Shown here piece by piece: positions 1 to 10,954 of a stretch of DNA of 64,000 nt. The DNA lies in assembly GCF_032884065.1 (NCBI RefSeq), contig NC_088876.1:496001-560000 (forward strand). Reading direction: 5' to 3'. Position 1 is the first letter of the stretch. The number at the start of each line of letters is the position of its first letter. The translations under genes were made by a program, and so were the position numbers. The stretch is from Artemia franciscana (taxonomy: Eukaryota > Arthropoda > Branchiopoda > Anostraca > Artemiidae). The notes beneath the pieces were generated by a model. That model saw only the letters and a list, made by a program, of their open reading frames with translations, ran no database searches and had not been told where the DNA came from.

Positions 1-97
1 TCCTTGTGCCTGAAGGCAGAGATCTGTAAAGAATGGACATATTTTCATAAATTATAATTTCTCTTTCTTATTCCTAGAGACTTCACGTAGTTGCAGT

Positions 98-312
98 TAA
101 CTGATATAGCTTGTCTCGAGAATTTTCAGTAAGACAACAAGACGGTTATAGCTTCTATTTCTCCTTCGTGGGGTTTGACCTTGGTTTTGACCAGGGGTTT
201 GATGATAAGAGTTTGAGTCAGTTGAAACCATAGATGATGAGTATCGTCTTATGTTTAGGGTAAGATGCGAGTTTTTTCCTGAAAATTCTTTAACAAATTT
301 CTTGTCCAACGG
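98..312. repeat. Left arm of an imperfect inverted repeat
   Basis: Read on the - strand, this stretch (from TTGGACAAGAAATTTGTTAA to the CTCGAGACAAGCTATATCA block) matches 820-1130 read on the + strand. Both contain the same block coding, if translated, for RRRNRSYNRLVVLL, but the frames are broken differently, so I do not call a gene. The arms are about 500 bp apart. The origin of the repeated unit is unknown. Confidence 0.75.
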
Positions 313-819
313 ATAGCTTAAGTATACCAGTATCTAAGGGATCTTTGATCCCTTAGCTCTATAACTATCTACCTTATTTCTGCCCTAGGAGTGACGCATG
401 AACGGATAATAGATAGACTTATAGACTTCCAACAAAAGAAATGACATCATTTTTGTACAATCCTAAAAATGTCGTATGCCAGATTTGCCTCGGTGCATTT
501 CGTATTGTATGGTATTAGAAAACAAAGTTTAGTACCATAATCTGTTAATGGGAAAAGGCAGTATAGCTGATACCATAAATATCCGTTTTATCTATGATAA
601 AATTTAAGATTTTTTTTGAGTCAATTACACAAAACCTGTTGCTAGCATGCAGACGGAAACGTGCTTATGTGACGGGGTCTAAGGGTCCAACCACCCAAAA
701 TCCTAAATTTCTTGAATTTCTTGAATTTTATATTCAATTTTTATTAGGCTTTCCGTTCCCGAAAATCAGCGTATTTCTGAAGCGATTTTTAAAAGAAATC
801 AAAGCTGCAAAAAAGCGTT
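313..819. other. Spacer between the inverted arms, no gene seen
   Basis: AT-rich sequence with no convincing coding, RNA or repeat signal. A + strand frame at 594-860 runs into the right arm and has no recognisable domain. Confidence 0.5.
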
Positions 820-1130
820 TAATGGACAAGAAATTAGTTAAAGAATTTTCAAGAAATTGAAAAGAATAGATGGCGATACTCACCATCTATGGTTTCAACA
901 GACTCAAACTCTTATTATCCATGGTCAAACCCCGCGAAGGAGAAATAGAAGCTATAACCGTCTTGTTGTCTTACTGAAAAATAAAATATTCTTAATTATA
1001 TTCAAAGTTCACTTTTTACCAGGCATTGATATAACATTTTATAAGGTAATAATCATTAAAGAGATTACACTAATTTTTTTATGCTTATATAAAAGGAGCA
1101 ATTCTCGAGACCAGCTATATCACTTAATAA
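820..1130. repeat. Right arm of the inverted repeat, with a 121-bp insertion
   Basis: Matches the reverse complement of 98-312. After TACTGAAAA (ends 980) the match stops and resumes at ATTCTCGAGA (1101), so roughly 981-1101 is an insertion in this arm or a deletion from the other. Beyond the arm, 1135-1200 is AT-only low-complexity sequence. Confidence 0.7.
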
Positions 1131-1484
1131 TTCCAACATAATTTAATATATTATACATATATATATAATTTAATATATTAATACATATTTTAATTTCTGT
1201 TCGAATTAGTGCTTTTCTGATATTGTAGGATTATGGGTTTGAAGCTGTCACCCCTAGGTAAAAAAAACAAACAAAAACAAACAAATAAACAAACATCCGT
1301 GATCTTTCTTTTGGCAAAAAACACAAAGTTTCACATTTTTGAAGATGGGAGATTGAAACTTGTAAAACAGGGTTATTGGTTGCATTGAATCTGATAATGT
1401 TATTTTCAACGACATCCCTTGACTCTAAGGGGTCTTTTCCCCATTTTTTGGAAACCAGGCAAAGTGTCACAAGCTCGTAGCTTT

Positions 1485-3228
1485 TCAAACAGTTCGTGGT
1501 AACAAACTGTAGTAAGGAGCGACCCGGCTCAATAGTAAACGAAACTCTAAAAAACGGAATTTCGATGCTAAAAGATATATCAAAAGAATTGGATTTTTAT
1601 GCTGATTTTAAATATATAAGTTTCATCAAATTTAGTCTTTTTCATCAAAAGTTACGAGCCTGAGAAAATTTGCCTTATTTTGGAAAATAGGGGGTAACAC
1701 CCCCTAAGAGTCATAGGATCTTAACAAAAATCACACCATCGCATTCAGCGTATCAGAGAACCCTATTGTAGAAGTTTCGAGCTCCTATCTACAAAAATGT
1801 GGAATTTCGTATTTTTTGCCAGAAGACAAATCACGGGTGCGTGTTTATTTGTTTTTTTGTTTTTTGTTTTTTTTTCCCAGGGGTCATCGTATCAACCAAG
1901 TGGTCCTAGAGTGTTGCAAGAGGGCTCATTCTAACAGAAATGAAAAGTTCTAGTGCCCTTTCTAAGTGACCAAAAAATTGGGGGGCACCTAGGCCCCCTC
2001 CCACGTTCATTTTTGTCCCAAATTCAACGGATCAAAATTTTGAGATAGCCATTTTGTTCTGCATAGTCGAAAACCATAATAACTATGTTTTTGGGGATGA
2101 CTTACCCCCCACAGTCCCTGGGGGAGGGGCTGCAAGTTACAAACTTTGACCAATGTTTACATACAGTAATGGTTACTGGGAAGTGTACCGACGTTATCAG
2201 GGGAATTTCTTGGTTTGAGTGTGGGGTTCAGGGGAGGGGGCTATATGGGAGGATCTTTCCTTGGAGGAAAACTTCATGGGGGAAGAGAAATTCAATGAAA
2301 AGGGCGCAGGATTTTCTAAAATTACTATAAAAAAAACAATGAAAATATAAACATGAAAAAGTTTTTTCAATTGAAAGTAAGGAGAAGCATTAAAACTTAA
2401 AACGAACAGAGATTATTACGCATATGAGGGGTTCTAAAAATACTTTAGCATAAAGAGCGAGGTATTTAGGAGGAGATAAATACTTCGCTCTCTATGCTAA
2501 AATTTTTTTAAATAATTTCAACTATTTATTCTACGGCCTTTCTGATTCAGGGGTCATTCTTAAAGAATTGGGATAAAACAAGATTTAGTGTGAAGAGCGA
2601 GGTATTAACGAGGGGACCAACCCCCTCATATATATAATCAAAAATATAAGAATATAAAAGTTTGTTACGTAAGTTAATTCTTAAGTTACGTATTTTTTTT
2701 TTTACTAATAAAAACGTTCGTTAAAAATTAAAAGATCTAGTTGCCTTTTTAAGTAACCGAAAAATTGGAGGGCAACTAGACCTCCTTCCCCACCCCTTAT
2801 TTCTCAAAATCGTCATATCAAAACTAAGAGAAAGCCATTTAGCCAAAAAAAGAATTAATATGCAAATTTCATTTTAATAATTTATGTACGGAGAGCCAAA
2901 ATCGACATGCATTAATTCAAAAACTTTCAGAAATTAAATAAAAAAAACAAGTTTTTTTAAATGAAAGTAAGGAGCGACATTAAAACTTAAAACGAACAGA
3001 GATTACTCCGTATATGAAAGGGGCTTTTCCTCCTCGACACCCCGCTCCTTGCGCTAAAGTTTGATTATTTCTCGCAACTCTACTTTTTAAAACAATAAAA
3101 AACTTTAGCGTAAGGAGCGGGGTGTCGAGGAGGAAAAGCCCCTTTCATATACGGAGTAATCTCTGTTCGTTTTAAGTTTTAATGTCGCTCCTTACTTTCA
3201 TTTAAAAAAACTTGTTTTTTTTATTTAA
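1485..3228 (+). mobile_element. Complete palindrome-family element (copy E1a), nested
   Basis: A 1744-bp non-coding element. It begins TCAAACAGTTCGTGGTAAC, whose CAGTT...AACTG forms a terminal hairpin, followed at once by GTAAGGAGCGAC. The ~850-bp body is shared with copies at 5210, 7854, 54289 and 58304. Then come a ~75-bp hairpin (2436-2512), a segment with the GCAACTAGRCCTCC block, and the terminal ~297-bp palindrome (2933-3229). The last arm carries GTCGCTCCTTAC, so the 12-base motif sits inverted near both ends. The older copy it interrupts reads through the insertion point without an obvious target duplication. Open frames inside it differ between copies in indels, so I treat it as non-autonomous. 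Confidence 0.85.
2436..2512. repeat. Short internal hairpin of element E1a
   Basis: CTTTAGCATAAAGAGCGAGG is followed by GAGGAGATAAATAC and an imperfect reverse complement of the first block. The same hairpin occurs at 53290-53368 and 59265-59336, at the same place in the element. Confidence 0.75.
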
Positions 3229-3229
3229 T
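2933..3229. repeat. Terminal near-perfect palindrome of E1a
   Basis: The left arm (2933-3062) begins ATTAAATAAAAAAAACAAG and ends GCGCTAAAGTTT. The right arm (3101-3229) is its almost exact reverse complement. The ~38-base loop contains CTTTTTAAAACAATAAAA. The arm core CGACACCCCGCTCCTTGCGC is matched in the partner arm but differs from the cores of the palindromes at 54289 and 59758. Confidence 0.9.
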
Positions 3230-3389
3230 AATAGGTAAAATCAAACTTAATGAATTTTATATATTTGTAATCAGCATAACAAGCCAATTTTTTAGATATG
3301 TCTATTGATATCAAAATGACTATCGAGCCGGGTCGCTCTTTACGTACACTTTGTGACCACGAACTGTTTAAAAAATTTAGCAACTATAG

Positions 3390-4250
3390 AATTTCATCTC
3401 TTAGAAGTTAAAAAAAAACTTAAACCACTGCTACAATAGGTTAAAACAAATTTCAACAAGTCATGCTATAAAACTTACTGATATATTTTTTTTTAGTACA
3501 TATGAAGTTATATTTCTTTGGCTGTAAATTTTTAGTACTTGAATATTTCCTAATTAGAAATATAATTCATACGCTTCTTAAAAAGGAACTGAAACAATAT
3601 AGGAGAATGGATCAGAATTGAAACGCACGTACTGCTGATCAAAGCGATACAAAAAGTTTAAATAGCTTACCAAAATTGCTTAGAAGCTGAGCACATCCAC
3701 TATTGAGCCTCAAAGGCATGACAAGCTTAATATGCTGTTAATTAAATTGGGTGAGATTGTAATTTGTTTCGGAACATAGATTCCTTAGAAAGAAGATGCA
3801 AACCACTGATCAAAGAAGGTCAGGGCGGGATTGTTTATATCATTGATAAAATAGTTGGAGATTGACTATGGATCAAAACTGGTAAAATGTATCTTGGGAA
3901 GAAATTATAAGATAAAAATTAATAAACTAAGGGCAAAATATTGAATAATTCTCTTGTAATCTTTTCTATCAGATAGCCGAATATATGTGTGATAATTATG
4001 AACAATAAACATCTTTTGGAAAATCGTAAATTAGACAGCTCACCTAAAATCTTTGTTTTTATTATCCTAGTTATGAGTAATATTGGCGAAAAAATTTATT
4101 GGTGTGGTTTTATCAGATCATGGTGCGCACTACAAATAAAATTTTACCTCACAGTAATTTAACTAATTCAGATTAGAATCGTTGGCATATATAACACACA
4201 TTTTTAATGTACCATCAGAACAGAAAAAAAAGCTGCTAGGCATTAAACTA
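3390..4250. repeat. First copy of a diverged ~850-bp tandem duplication
   Basis: No coding signal. Three landmark blocks here recur in order in the second copy (4250-4450 and 9453-10000): CTAAAACTTACTGATAT-like, CGCTTCTTAAAAAGGAACTG, and the GATCAAAGAAGGTCAGGGCG ... GAGATTGACTATGGATCAA series. The similarity is obvious by eye but well diverged. Confidence 0.5.
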
Positions 4251-4450
4251 ATGATAGCATAAAAAGTAAGTAGTTTTAGTAATTCTTCTCTTGGATTTTA
4301 AGAAATTACCACAAATTGCTAAAATGGGTGTAGCATAAAATTTACTAAGGTTTTTTCCATTTCATATGAGTTTCTATTTTTTGGCTAGAAACTTTTGGTG
4401 GTTAAATAGTTTCTAGCTACAAATTCAATTTACACACTTCTTAAAAAAGG
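4251..4450. repeat. Second copy of the tandem duplication, left part
   Basis: It resembles 3390-3590 (CTAAAATGGGTGTAGCATAAA, then TTTACACACTTCTTAAAAAAGG). It is cut at 4450 by the element 4451-9452 and resumes at 9453 with AACAGAAGTTCAACG. The uninterrupted copy at about 3577-3592 reads CTTCTTAAAAAGGAACTGAA, so it supplies a paralogous empty site. Confidence 0.5.
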
Positions 4451-4743
4451 TTAAATAAAAAAAAATTTTTTTAACTGAAAGTAAGGAGCAATATTAAAGC
4501 TTAAAACGAACAGAAATTATTCCTTATATGAAAGGGACAGTTCTCTCCTCAATTCCTTGCTCTTTACGCTAAAGGTTTTTATTGTTTTAAAAAGTAGAGT
4601 TCTGAGAAAGAGTCAAACTTTAGCGTAAAGGGCGGGGCATTGAGGAGGTGACAGCCCCTTCCATATACGGAATAATTTCTGATTGTTTTAGTTGTAATGT
4701 CGCTCCTTACTTTCATTTTAAAAAGATGTTTTTTTTATTGAAT
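4451..4743. repeat. Decayed terminal palindrome of E2
   Basis: The left arm includes GAAAGTAAGGAGCAATATT and CTCTCCTCAATTCCTTGCTC. The right arm has GGGGCATTGAGGAGGTGACA and GTCGCTCCTTAC. The arms share CTCCTCAAT, a version not seen in other copies, but have many mismatches. Confidence 0.8.
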
Positions 4744-5209
4744 TTCTGAACGGTTTTGAATTAATACAGGTTTGATTTTGGCTCAACGTACATGAATAAT
4801 TAAAATAAATTTGCATAATAATTTTACTTTTTTGGCTAAATGGGTTTCTCAAAGTTTTGATTGGACAGTTCTGAGAAAAAAGGGACGGGGAAGGGGACCT
4901 AGTTTGGGCCCTCCAATTTTTTGGGTCACTTAAAAAGGAAACTAGAACTTTTCATTTTATTTAAGAAAATTTTTGTTAGTAATAAATGTACATATCTTAT
5001 TATAAATTTACGCAAGGAAATTCTATATTTGTACATTTTTATTACGTATATAATGAAGCTCGCCCCCTCGTCAATACTTCACTTTCTGCTCTAAAGTTTT
5101 ATTTTGTTCCAATTCTTTAAGCAGGACCCTTGAATCATAAAGGCCGTTTAATTAGAATAAATAGCTCTTCTGAAATTGCTAAAAATACTTTAACGAAAAG
5201 GGTGAGGTA

Positions 5210-6380
5210 TCAAACAGTTCGTGGTAACGAACTGTAGTTAGGAGCGACAATATACATCAAAAGAATCGGATGTTCATAATGATTTTAAATATATAAGTTT
5301 AATCAAATTTGGTCTTTGTCATCAAAAGTTACGAGCCTGAGAAAATTTGTTTATTTTAGAAAATAGGAGAAAACACCCCTTAAAAGTCACAGAATCTTAA
5401 TGAAAATCACACCATCGCATTCAGCGTATTAGAGAACCCTATAACAAAATTTTCAAGCTCCTATCTACAAAATGTGGAATTTCGTATTTTTGGCCAGAAG
5501 ACAAATCACGGGTGCGTGTTTATTTGTTTGTTTGTTTTTTTCCCAGGGGTCACCGTCTCGACCAAGTGGTCCTAGAAAGTTGCAAGAGGGCTCATTCTAA
5601 CGGAAATGAAAAGTTCTAGTGCCCTTTATAAGTGACCAAAAAATTGGGGGGCACCTAGGCCCCCTCCCACGCTCACTTTTTCTCCAAAGTCAACAGATCA
5701 AAATTTTGAGATAGGCATTTTGTTCCGCATAGTCAAAAACCATAATAACTATGTCTTTGGGAATGACTTACTCCCCCACAGTCCCTGGGGGAGGGGCTGC
5801 AAGTTACAAACTTCGACCAGTGTTTACATATAATAATGGTTGTTGGGAAGTGTACAGTCGTTTTCAGGGGATATTTTTTTGGTTTTGGGGGTGGGGTTGA
5901 GGGGAGGGCCCTATGTGGGAGAATCTTTCCTTGGAGAAATATGTCATGGGGGAACAAAAATTCAATGAAAAGGGCGCAGGATTTTCTAAAATTACTATAA
6001 AAAAAAACAATGAAAAAATAAACATGGAGAAATTCTTTCAATTGAAAGTAAGGAGTAGCATTGAAACTTAAAACGAACAGAGATTATTACGCATATGAGG
6101 GGTTCTAAAAATACTTTAGCATAAAGAGCGAGGTATTTAGGAGGAGATAAATACCTCACTCTTTATACTCTTTACCACTCTTTACCGCTCTTTACCACTC
6201 GCTCTTTAAGTTTGACTCTTTACCAAAATTCTGCTTTTTAAAACAATTAAAAGCTTTAGCATAAGGAGCGAGGGATTGCGGAGGGGACAACCCATTTCAT
6301 ATACGGAGTAATTTCTGTTCGTTTTAAGTTTTAATGTCGCTCCTTACTTTCAGTTAGAAAAACTAGTTTTTTTTATGTTA
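5210..6380 (+). mobile_element. Palindrome-family element E2a, nested in E2
   Basis: It begins TCAAACAGTTCGTGGTAACG directly after GGTGAGGTA and ends ...CTAGTTTTTTTTATGTTA directly before TTGAGGAAGGGAC. The host sequence across the join matches the uninterrupted relative at 6950-6975 (CAGCTATTGAAGAGGGGAC). At 1171 bp it is shorter than its relatives because the middle section, with the ~75-bp hairpin and following module, has been replaced by a hybrid palindrome (6040-6370). A small array of CTCTTTACC units (6165-6220) lies at the fusion. Confidence 0.85.
6160..6222. repeat. Short array of CTCTTTACC/CTCTTTACT units
   Basis: Four to five degenerate 9-11-base units derived from the family's CTCTTTACGCTAAAG block. 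They sit exactly where two different hairpins of the family have been fused inside E2a. This looks like slippage at the hairpin loop. Confidence 0.7.
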
Positions 6381-7079
6381 TTGAGGAAGGGACAAACCAC
6401 CCCTCATATACGGTAAAAATTTCTGTTCGTTCCAAGTTTTAATGTTGATCCTTACTTTCAGTTAAAAAACTTTTTTTTTCTATTTAATTTTTGATTTTTT
6501 TTTTAAATTAATGCAGGTTTTGGTTTTGGCTCACTGTATATGAATAATTAAAAAGAAATTTGCATATTAATTTTACTTTTTTTGGTTAAATTTCTCTCTC
6601 AAAGTTTTGATCAGACGATTTTGAGCAAAAAGAGGGAGGGGGCCTAGTTGCCCACCAGTTTTTTTATTACTTAAGAAATCCACTAGAACTTTTAACTTTA
6701 TTTTATGAACGTTTTATTAGTAATAAATATACGTGACTTAAAAATTAACCTACGCAATAAATCTCTATGTTTCTAGAGTTCTATTACGTATATTAGGCGG
6801 TTCACGCACTCGTCAATACCTTGACGATCTTTACACTAAAGTTCGAATTTTGTTCCAATTCTTTTAGGATTACCCCCGAATCACAAAGGCCATTTAATTA
6901 GAATAAATAGCTCTTTCGAAGTTACTAAAAATACTTTGGCGTAAAGAGCCAGCTATTGAAGAGGGGACGAACCCCCACATATAAATAATAATTTGTCCTC
7001 GTTTTAAGTTTGTCACTCCTTGCTTTTAGTTGAAAAAAAACTTGTTTTTTTATTTAATCTCTCATTGTTTTTTTAAATG

Positions 7080-7853
7080 ATGCTGAAGAATCCAGACCCC
7101 CTTCATGAAAATTCTCTACCCCCGTGATAAATTCCTCCATGGAAAGATCATGTTATGTAATCCCCTTCTCACCACCAGAAAAAATCCCCCTGAAAGTGTC
7201 TGTATACTTTCCAATAAACAATACTATATGTAAGCAATGGGCAAAGTTCATACCTTGCAGTCCTTCCTCAGGGGACTGTAAGGGATTAATTCTTCCTCAA
7301 AGACAAATTTATTAGATTTTTTGACTATAAAGAACAAAATGGCTATCTTGAAATTTTCATCTGATGACTTAGGGAAAAAATGAGTGTGGTAGAGGGCCTA
7401 GTTGCCCTCCAATTTTTCAGTCAAATAAAAAGGCTACTATAATTTTTAGTTTCAGTTAGCTTAGGCCCTTTTACGACAATCTGGGACCACTGGATTGATA
7501 CGATCAACCCTGGAAAAAAAACAACAGATAAACGAATAAACACGCACCCGGGATGTTTCTTCTGGCAAAAAATACAAAATTCCGCATTTTTTGCAGATAG
7601 GAGCTTGAAATTTTAATCTGACGTTGAATCTGACGTTGTAATTTTCATTAAGATTCTATGACTTTTAGGGGGTTTTTCCTCCTTATTTTCAAAAATAAGC
7701 CAAATATTCTCAGGCTCGTAACTTTTGATTGGTAATCGTAAATTTGATCTAACTTAGATATTTAATATCAGCGCAAGAATCTCATTTATTTAATGTTTAT
7801 GTCGGTTTCAAAATTTTAGAGTTTTTTACTGTTTTCAAACGTTTTTTAGAGTT
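7080..7853 (-). mobile_element. Body section of E2
   Basis: This is the reverse complement of the family body (landmarks: CTTCATGGGGG-like, GGCTATCTTGAAATTTT, ACACGCACCCGG, GACTTTTAGGGGG). It contains small frames on both strands, none conserved in length between copies. Separated from 9396-9452 by the nested copy E2b. Confidence 0.75.
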
Positions 7854-9395
7854 TCAAACAGTTCGCGGTCACGGACTGGAGTAAGGAGCGGCCCGTTTAC
7901 GAGCCTGAGACAAATTTGCCCTATTTTAGAAAACCGGGGGAAACACCCCCTAAAAGTCATAGAATTTTAACGAAAATCACACCATCAGATTCAGCGTACA
8001 AGAGAACCCTACTGTATAACTTCCAAGCTTCTATCTACAAAAATGTAGAATTTTGTATTTTTTGCCAGAGGACAAATCACGGATGCGTGTTTATTTGTCT
8101 TTTTCTTTTTCCCAGGAGTGATCGTATCGACCCAGTGGTCTTAGAATTTTGCGAGAGGGTTCATTAGAACGGAAATGAAAAGTTCTAGTGCCCTTTTTAA
8201 ATGACCAAAATATTGGAGGGCACCTAGCCCCCCTCCAACGCTAATTTTTTCCCAAAGTCCTCGAATCAAAATTCTGAGATAGCCATTTTATTCAGCATAG
8301 TCGAAAAACCTTATAAATATATCTTTGGAAACGACTTACTCCCCAAAAGTCCCTATAGGAGGGGCTGCAAGTTGCAAGCTTTAACCAGTGTTTGCATATA
8401 GTAATTGTTATTGGGAAGTGTACAGACGTTTTCAGGGGGATTTTTTGGTGGGAGGAGGGGTTGAGAAGAGGGGGTTATGTGGGGAAAAACTTTCCATGGA
8501 GGAATTTGTCATGGGGAAAGAAGATTTCCATGAAGGGGGCGCAGCATTTTATAGCATTATCTAAAAAACAATGAGAAAAAATAAATATGAAAAAGTTTTC
8601 TCAACTGAAAGTAAGGAGTAGCATTAAAACTTTAAACGAACAGAAAATATAACGCATATAAGGGGCTCACCTCCTCCTAATACCTCACTCTTTACGCTAA
8701 AGTATTTTTAGTAATTTCAACTATTTATTCTACGGCCTTTGTGATTCAGGGGACAAAATTTCAGCTTTAGTGTAAAGAGCGAGGTACTGACGAATGTGCG
8801 AACCCTCTCATACACGTAATAAAAAAGATACGAGTATAGAAGTTGGTTACGTAAGCCAATTCGTCAGTTACGTATATCTTATACTAATGAAAACGTTCGT
8901 AAAAAACTGAAAGTTCTAGTTGCCTTTTTAAGTACCCAAAAAATTGGATGGCAACTGGGCCTCCTCCCCCTCCTTTTTTCTAATAATCATTCAATCAAAA
9001 CTATGGGAAAGCCATTTAGCCAAATAAATATATATGCAAGTTTCGCTTTAATTATTCATTTGTGGAGAGCCGAAATCAAAACATAGATTAACTAAAAAAC
9101 GTTCAGAAATTAAATATAAAAAACAAGTTTTTCAACTGAAAGTAAGGAGCAACATTAATACCTAAAACGAACAGAAATTACCCCGTATATGAAAGGGGAT
9201 GTTCCCTTTTCAACGCCCTGCTCTTTACGCTAAAGTTTTTACTTTTTTAAAAAGTAGTGTTGAGAGAAAGAGTCAAACTTTAGAGCAAAGAGCGAGGTGT
9301 TGAAGAGGGATCAGCCCCTGTCATATGCGGGGTAATTTCTGTTTTAATGTCACTCCTTACTTTCAGTTAAAAAAACTTGTTTTTTTTATATTTAA
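7854..9395 (+). mobile_element. Palindrome-family element E2b, nested in E2
   Basis: A 1542-bp copy starting TCAAACAGTTCGCGGTCAC and ending ...TTTTTTTTATATTTAA. The host resumes with TCGCTTACTATTGAG. In other copies the corresponding unbroken text is AGAGTTTCGTTTACTATTGA, so the insertion point falls after AGAGTT with no visible duplication. The terminal palindrome is 9109-9396, with arm core CCCTTTTCAACGCC shared by both arms. Confidence 0.8.
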
Positions 9396-9396
9396 T
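9109..9396. repeat. Terminal palindrome of E2b
   Basis: Arms of about 120 bp from ATTAAATATAAAAAACAAG to TTGTTTTTTTTATATTTAAT. The right arm has lost a ~10-base block between GTAATTTCTGTT and TTAATGTCACTCC. Confidence 0.85.
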
Positions 9397-9452
9397 CGCT
9401 TACTATTGAGCCGGCTCGCACTTACTACAGTTTGTTACCACGAACTTTTTGA

Positions 9453-10000
9453 AACAGAAGTTCAACGCGAGGAAGACTATGAATAGAATTGATCAAAAAA
9501 GGCCGGGGGCGAATTAAATATACCATTGGTGGTATTTTGACGGTATGGTACAATTGATGGTATAATAGTCGCAGATTGACAATGCATCAACAAAGATAAA
9601 ATATATCATAGAAAATTTCAGAGACAACAAGTGTTAAAGGTTCTTATCAAACCAAATTGAAAATCCCAGTGCGACAGTGATTTTTGTATGGTGTACCTTG
9701 TACATTTTTCTGTTTAAACCTATCAGCAAAATTATCAATAAAATATTGTACGTAGGCCGTTTACCTAATTTAAGGCCTTCTTCTTCAAAGACTGATAGTG
9801 TATGGTGGAAAATAATGTATTTTTAAATGTTGGGACTAAGCAGATATAATTTGAAATTTTAATTTGCTGGATTCTACTCTATTTTCCAAACATCACTGTA
9901 GGAAATTACTGTCGCATAACACTGCGCTGAAACTAATTCAAATCAAAACATTTGAGCCCAAAGCATAATCCCTTTAAAATAGTTTACAATATAAATTCAT
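9453..10000. repeat. Second copy of the tandem duplication, right part
   Basis: Continues the sequence broken at 4450. The GAATTGATCAAAAAAGGCCG and GCAGATTGACAATGCATCAA blocks match GATCAAAGAAGGTCAGGGCG and GAGATTGACTATGGATCAA at 3805-3875. No gene is seen. Confidence 0.5.
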
Positions 10001-10007
10001 GAATTTA

Positions 10008-10046
10008 TGAAACATCAACATCAAACATCAACATCAACATTTCAAC
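10008..10046. repeat. (CATCAA)n microsatellite
   Basis: Roughly six imperfect hexamer units, AACATCAACATCAAACATCA and following. Confidence 0.85.
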
Positions 10047-10194
10047 ATTCCTTGTGGATCAGTAGTTGATCTTAAGGCCAAGGTTTGGGTGAGCAATCAG
10101 ATTCAAGAGAGGGTTCATTTTATTGAATTTTATTACACTTCATTTATTTTCAAGAGAGGCTCATTTTATTCAAGAATTGAATTTTCATCTCCAA

Positions 10195-10500
10195 TTTTTA
10201 ATTTGAGCCTCTAGCAAAATTTTTCACTTGGGAGGGTCCCCTAACAAAAAATTCCAATGGGGTCCTACAATCCAATTTCACTGAGCCCCTAACCTAACCA
10301 CTGAGGCCCAAGTATTCAACTTTACCCTGGGCCCCTAGCAGTCAATTCAAACGGAGCCCCTAGCAACCAATTCCAAATGAGACCCTAGCATTCAATTCCA
10401 ACAGAGGCTCTAGCAGTCAATTCTAACGCGGGGTCATAGCATCTAACCGGGCTCCTAACCTAATCACCTTGGACTAGCATCCAGTTCCATTTAGGTGCTA
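10195..10500. repeat. Degenerate ~30-bp minisatellite
   Basis: About ten units of the form GAGCCCCTAGCAnnCAATTC, for example around 10330, 10355, 10385 and 10415. Nearby frames (10529-10741) look non-coding. Confidence 0.7.
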
Positions 10501-10954
10501 GTTAGCCTTCACTTTTTCCCAAGGAGGTTTGTCCTTAAGGGTATTACTCCCTTCAAGCAAGGCCAAATACCCCTTAGAGTGGCAAAAAGAAATCCGAAAT
10601 TTCTTCCCCTGTTTTTTCAGTGTAATTCAAAATTCAATACCACCTGAACCCTATTCCAAAACCTGTTATAGTCAATTCGGTTATAGTTATATTCTATCAC
10701 TTGCTTTCTCCGTTGTATTTAAGACCTTGACAAACCTCTAAAGCTTTTCTGCCCGAACCTTTATAATTCTCCTAAAATCGTACTGTCAGGCATTGAAATC
10801 CGAATCTGCAAATTATGTCTCTTTTTTTAATTACATTTTTCCCCTCACTCTCCCTTAATTTTACGTCTCACAAAATTAACCATCATCAAATATGAGTTGA
10901 ACTATAGTGTACTTCATTTTAGACTAAATTTCTCTATTACTGTTTCTTTTTACA

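Larger units (their letters stand above)
1250..3373 (-). mobile_element. Palindrome-family element, old copy, split by a younger one
   Basis: 1250-1484 and 3229-3373 together read as the first part of a family element on the - strand. The first piece corresponds to the body segment that in other copies runs from CCCAGGGG back to the CTCGTAACTTTTGAT block. The second carries the ATATATTTGTAATCAGC block, the GAGCCGGGTCGCTC motif and the terminal hairpin ending near 3370. The copy is interrupted at the CTTT|T position of CTCGTAGCTTTT by the element at 1485-3228. Its far end is missing before about 1250, where homology to other copies stops. Confidence 0.8.
4451..9452 (-). mobile_element. Old palindrome-family element (E2) carrying two younger copies inside
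   Basis: The outer element is about 2.29 kb once the two nested copies (5210-6380 and 7854-9395) are removed. On the - strand it starts at 9452 with the hairpin and GAGCCGGCTCGC motif, runs through the body 7853-7080, and ends in the palindrome 4451-4743. Its 3' module (the GTTTTGGTTTTGGCTC ... GAGCGAGGTATT segment) occurs twice in tandem (about 6480-7060 and 4745-5209 plus 6381-6475), which no other copy here shows. Decay of its palindrome arms fits an older age than the nested copies. Confidence 0.75.

Noticed and set aside
2085-2330. 81-codon + strand frame in the element body
   Set aside because: It is inside E1a, and the equivalent stretch of other copies has indels and stops; no domain.
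1485-9452. CRISPR-like regularly repeated motif GTAAGGAGCGAC
   Set aside because: The motif occurs in both orientations at element ends with irregular spacing; the genome is eukaryotic.
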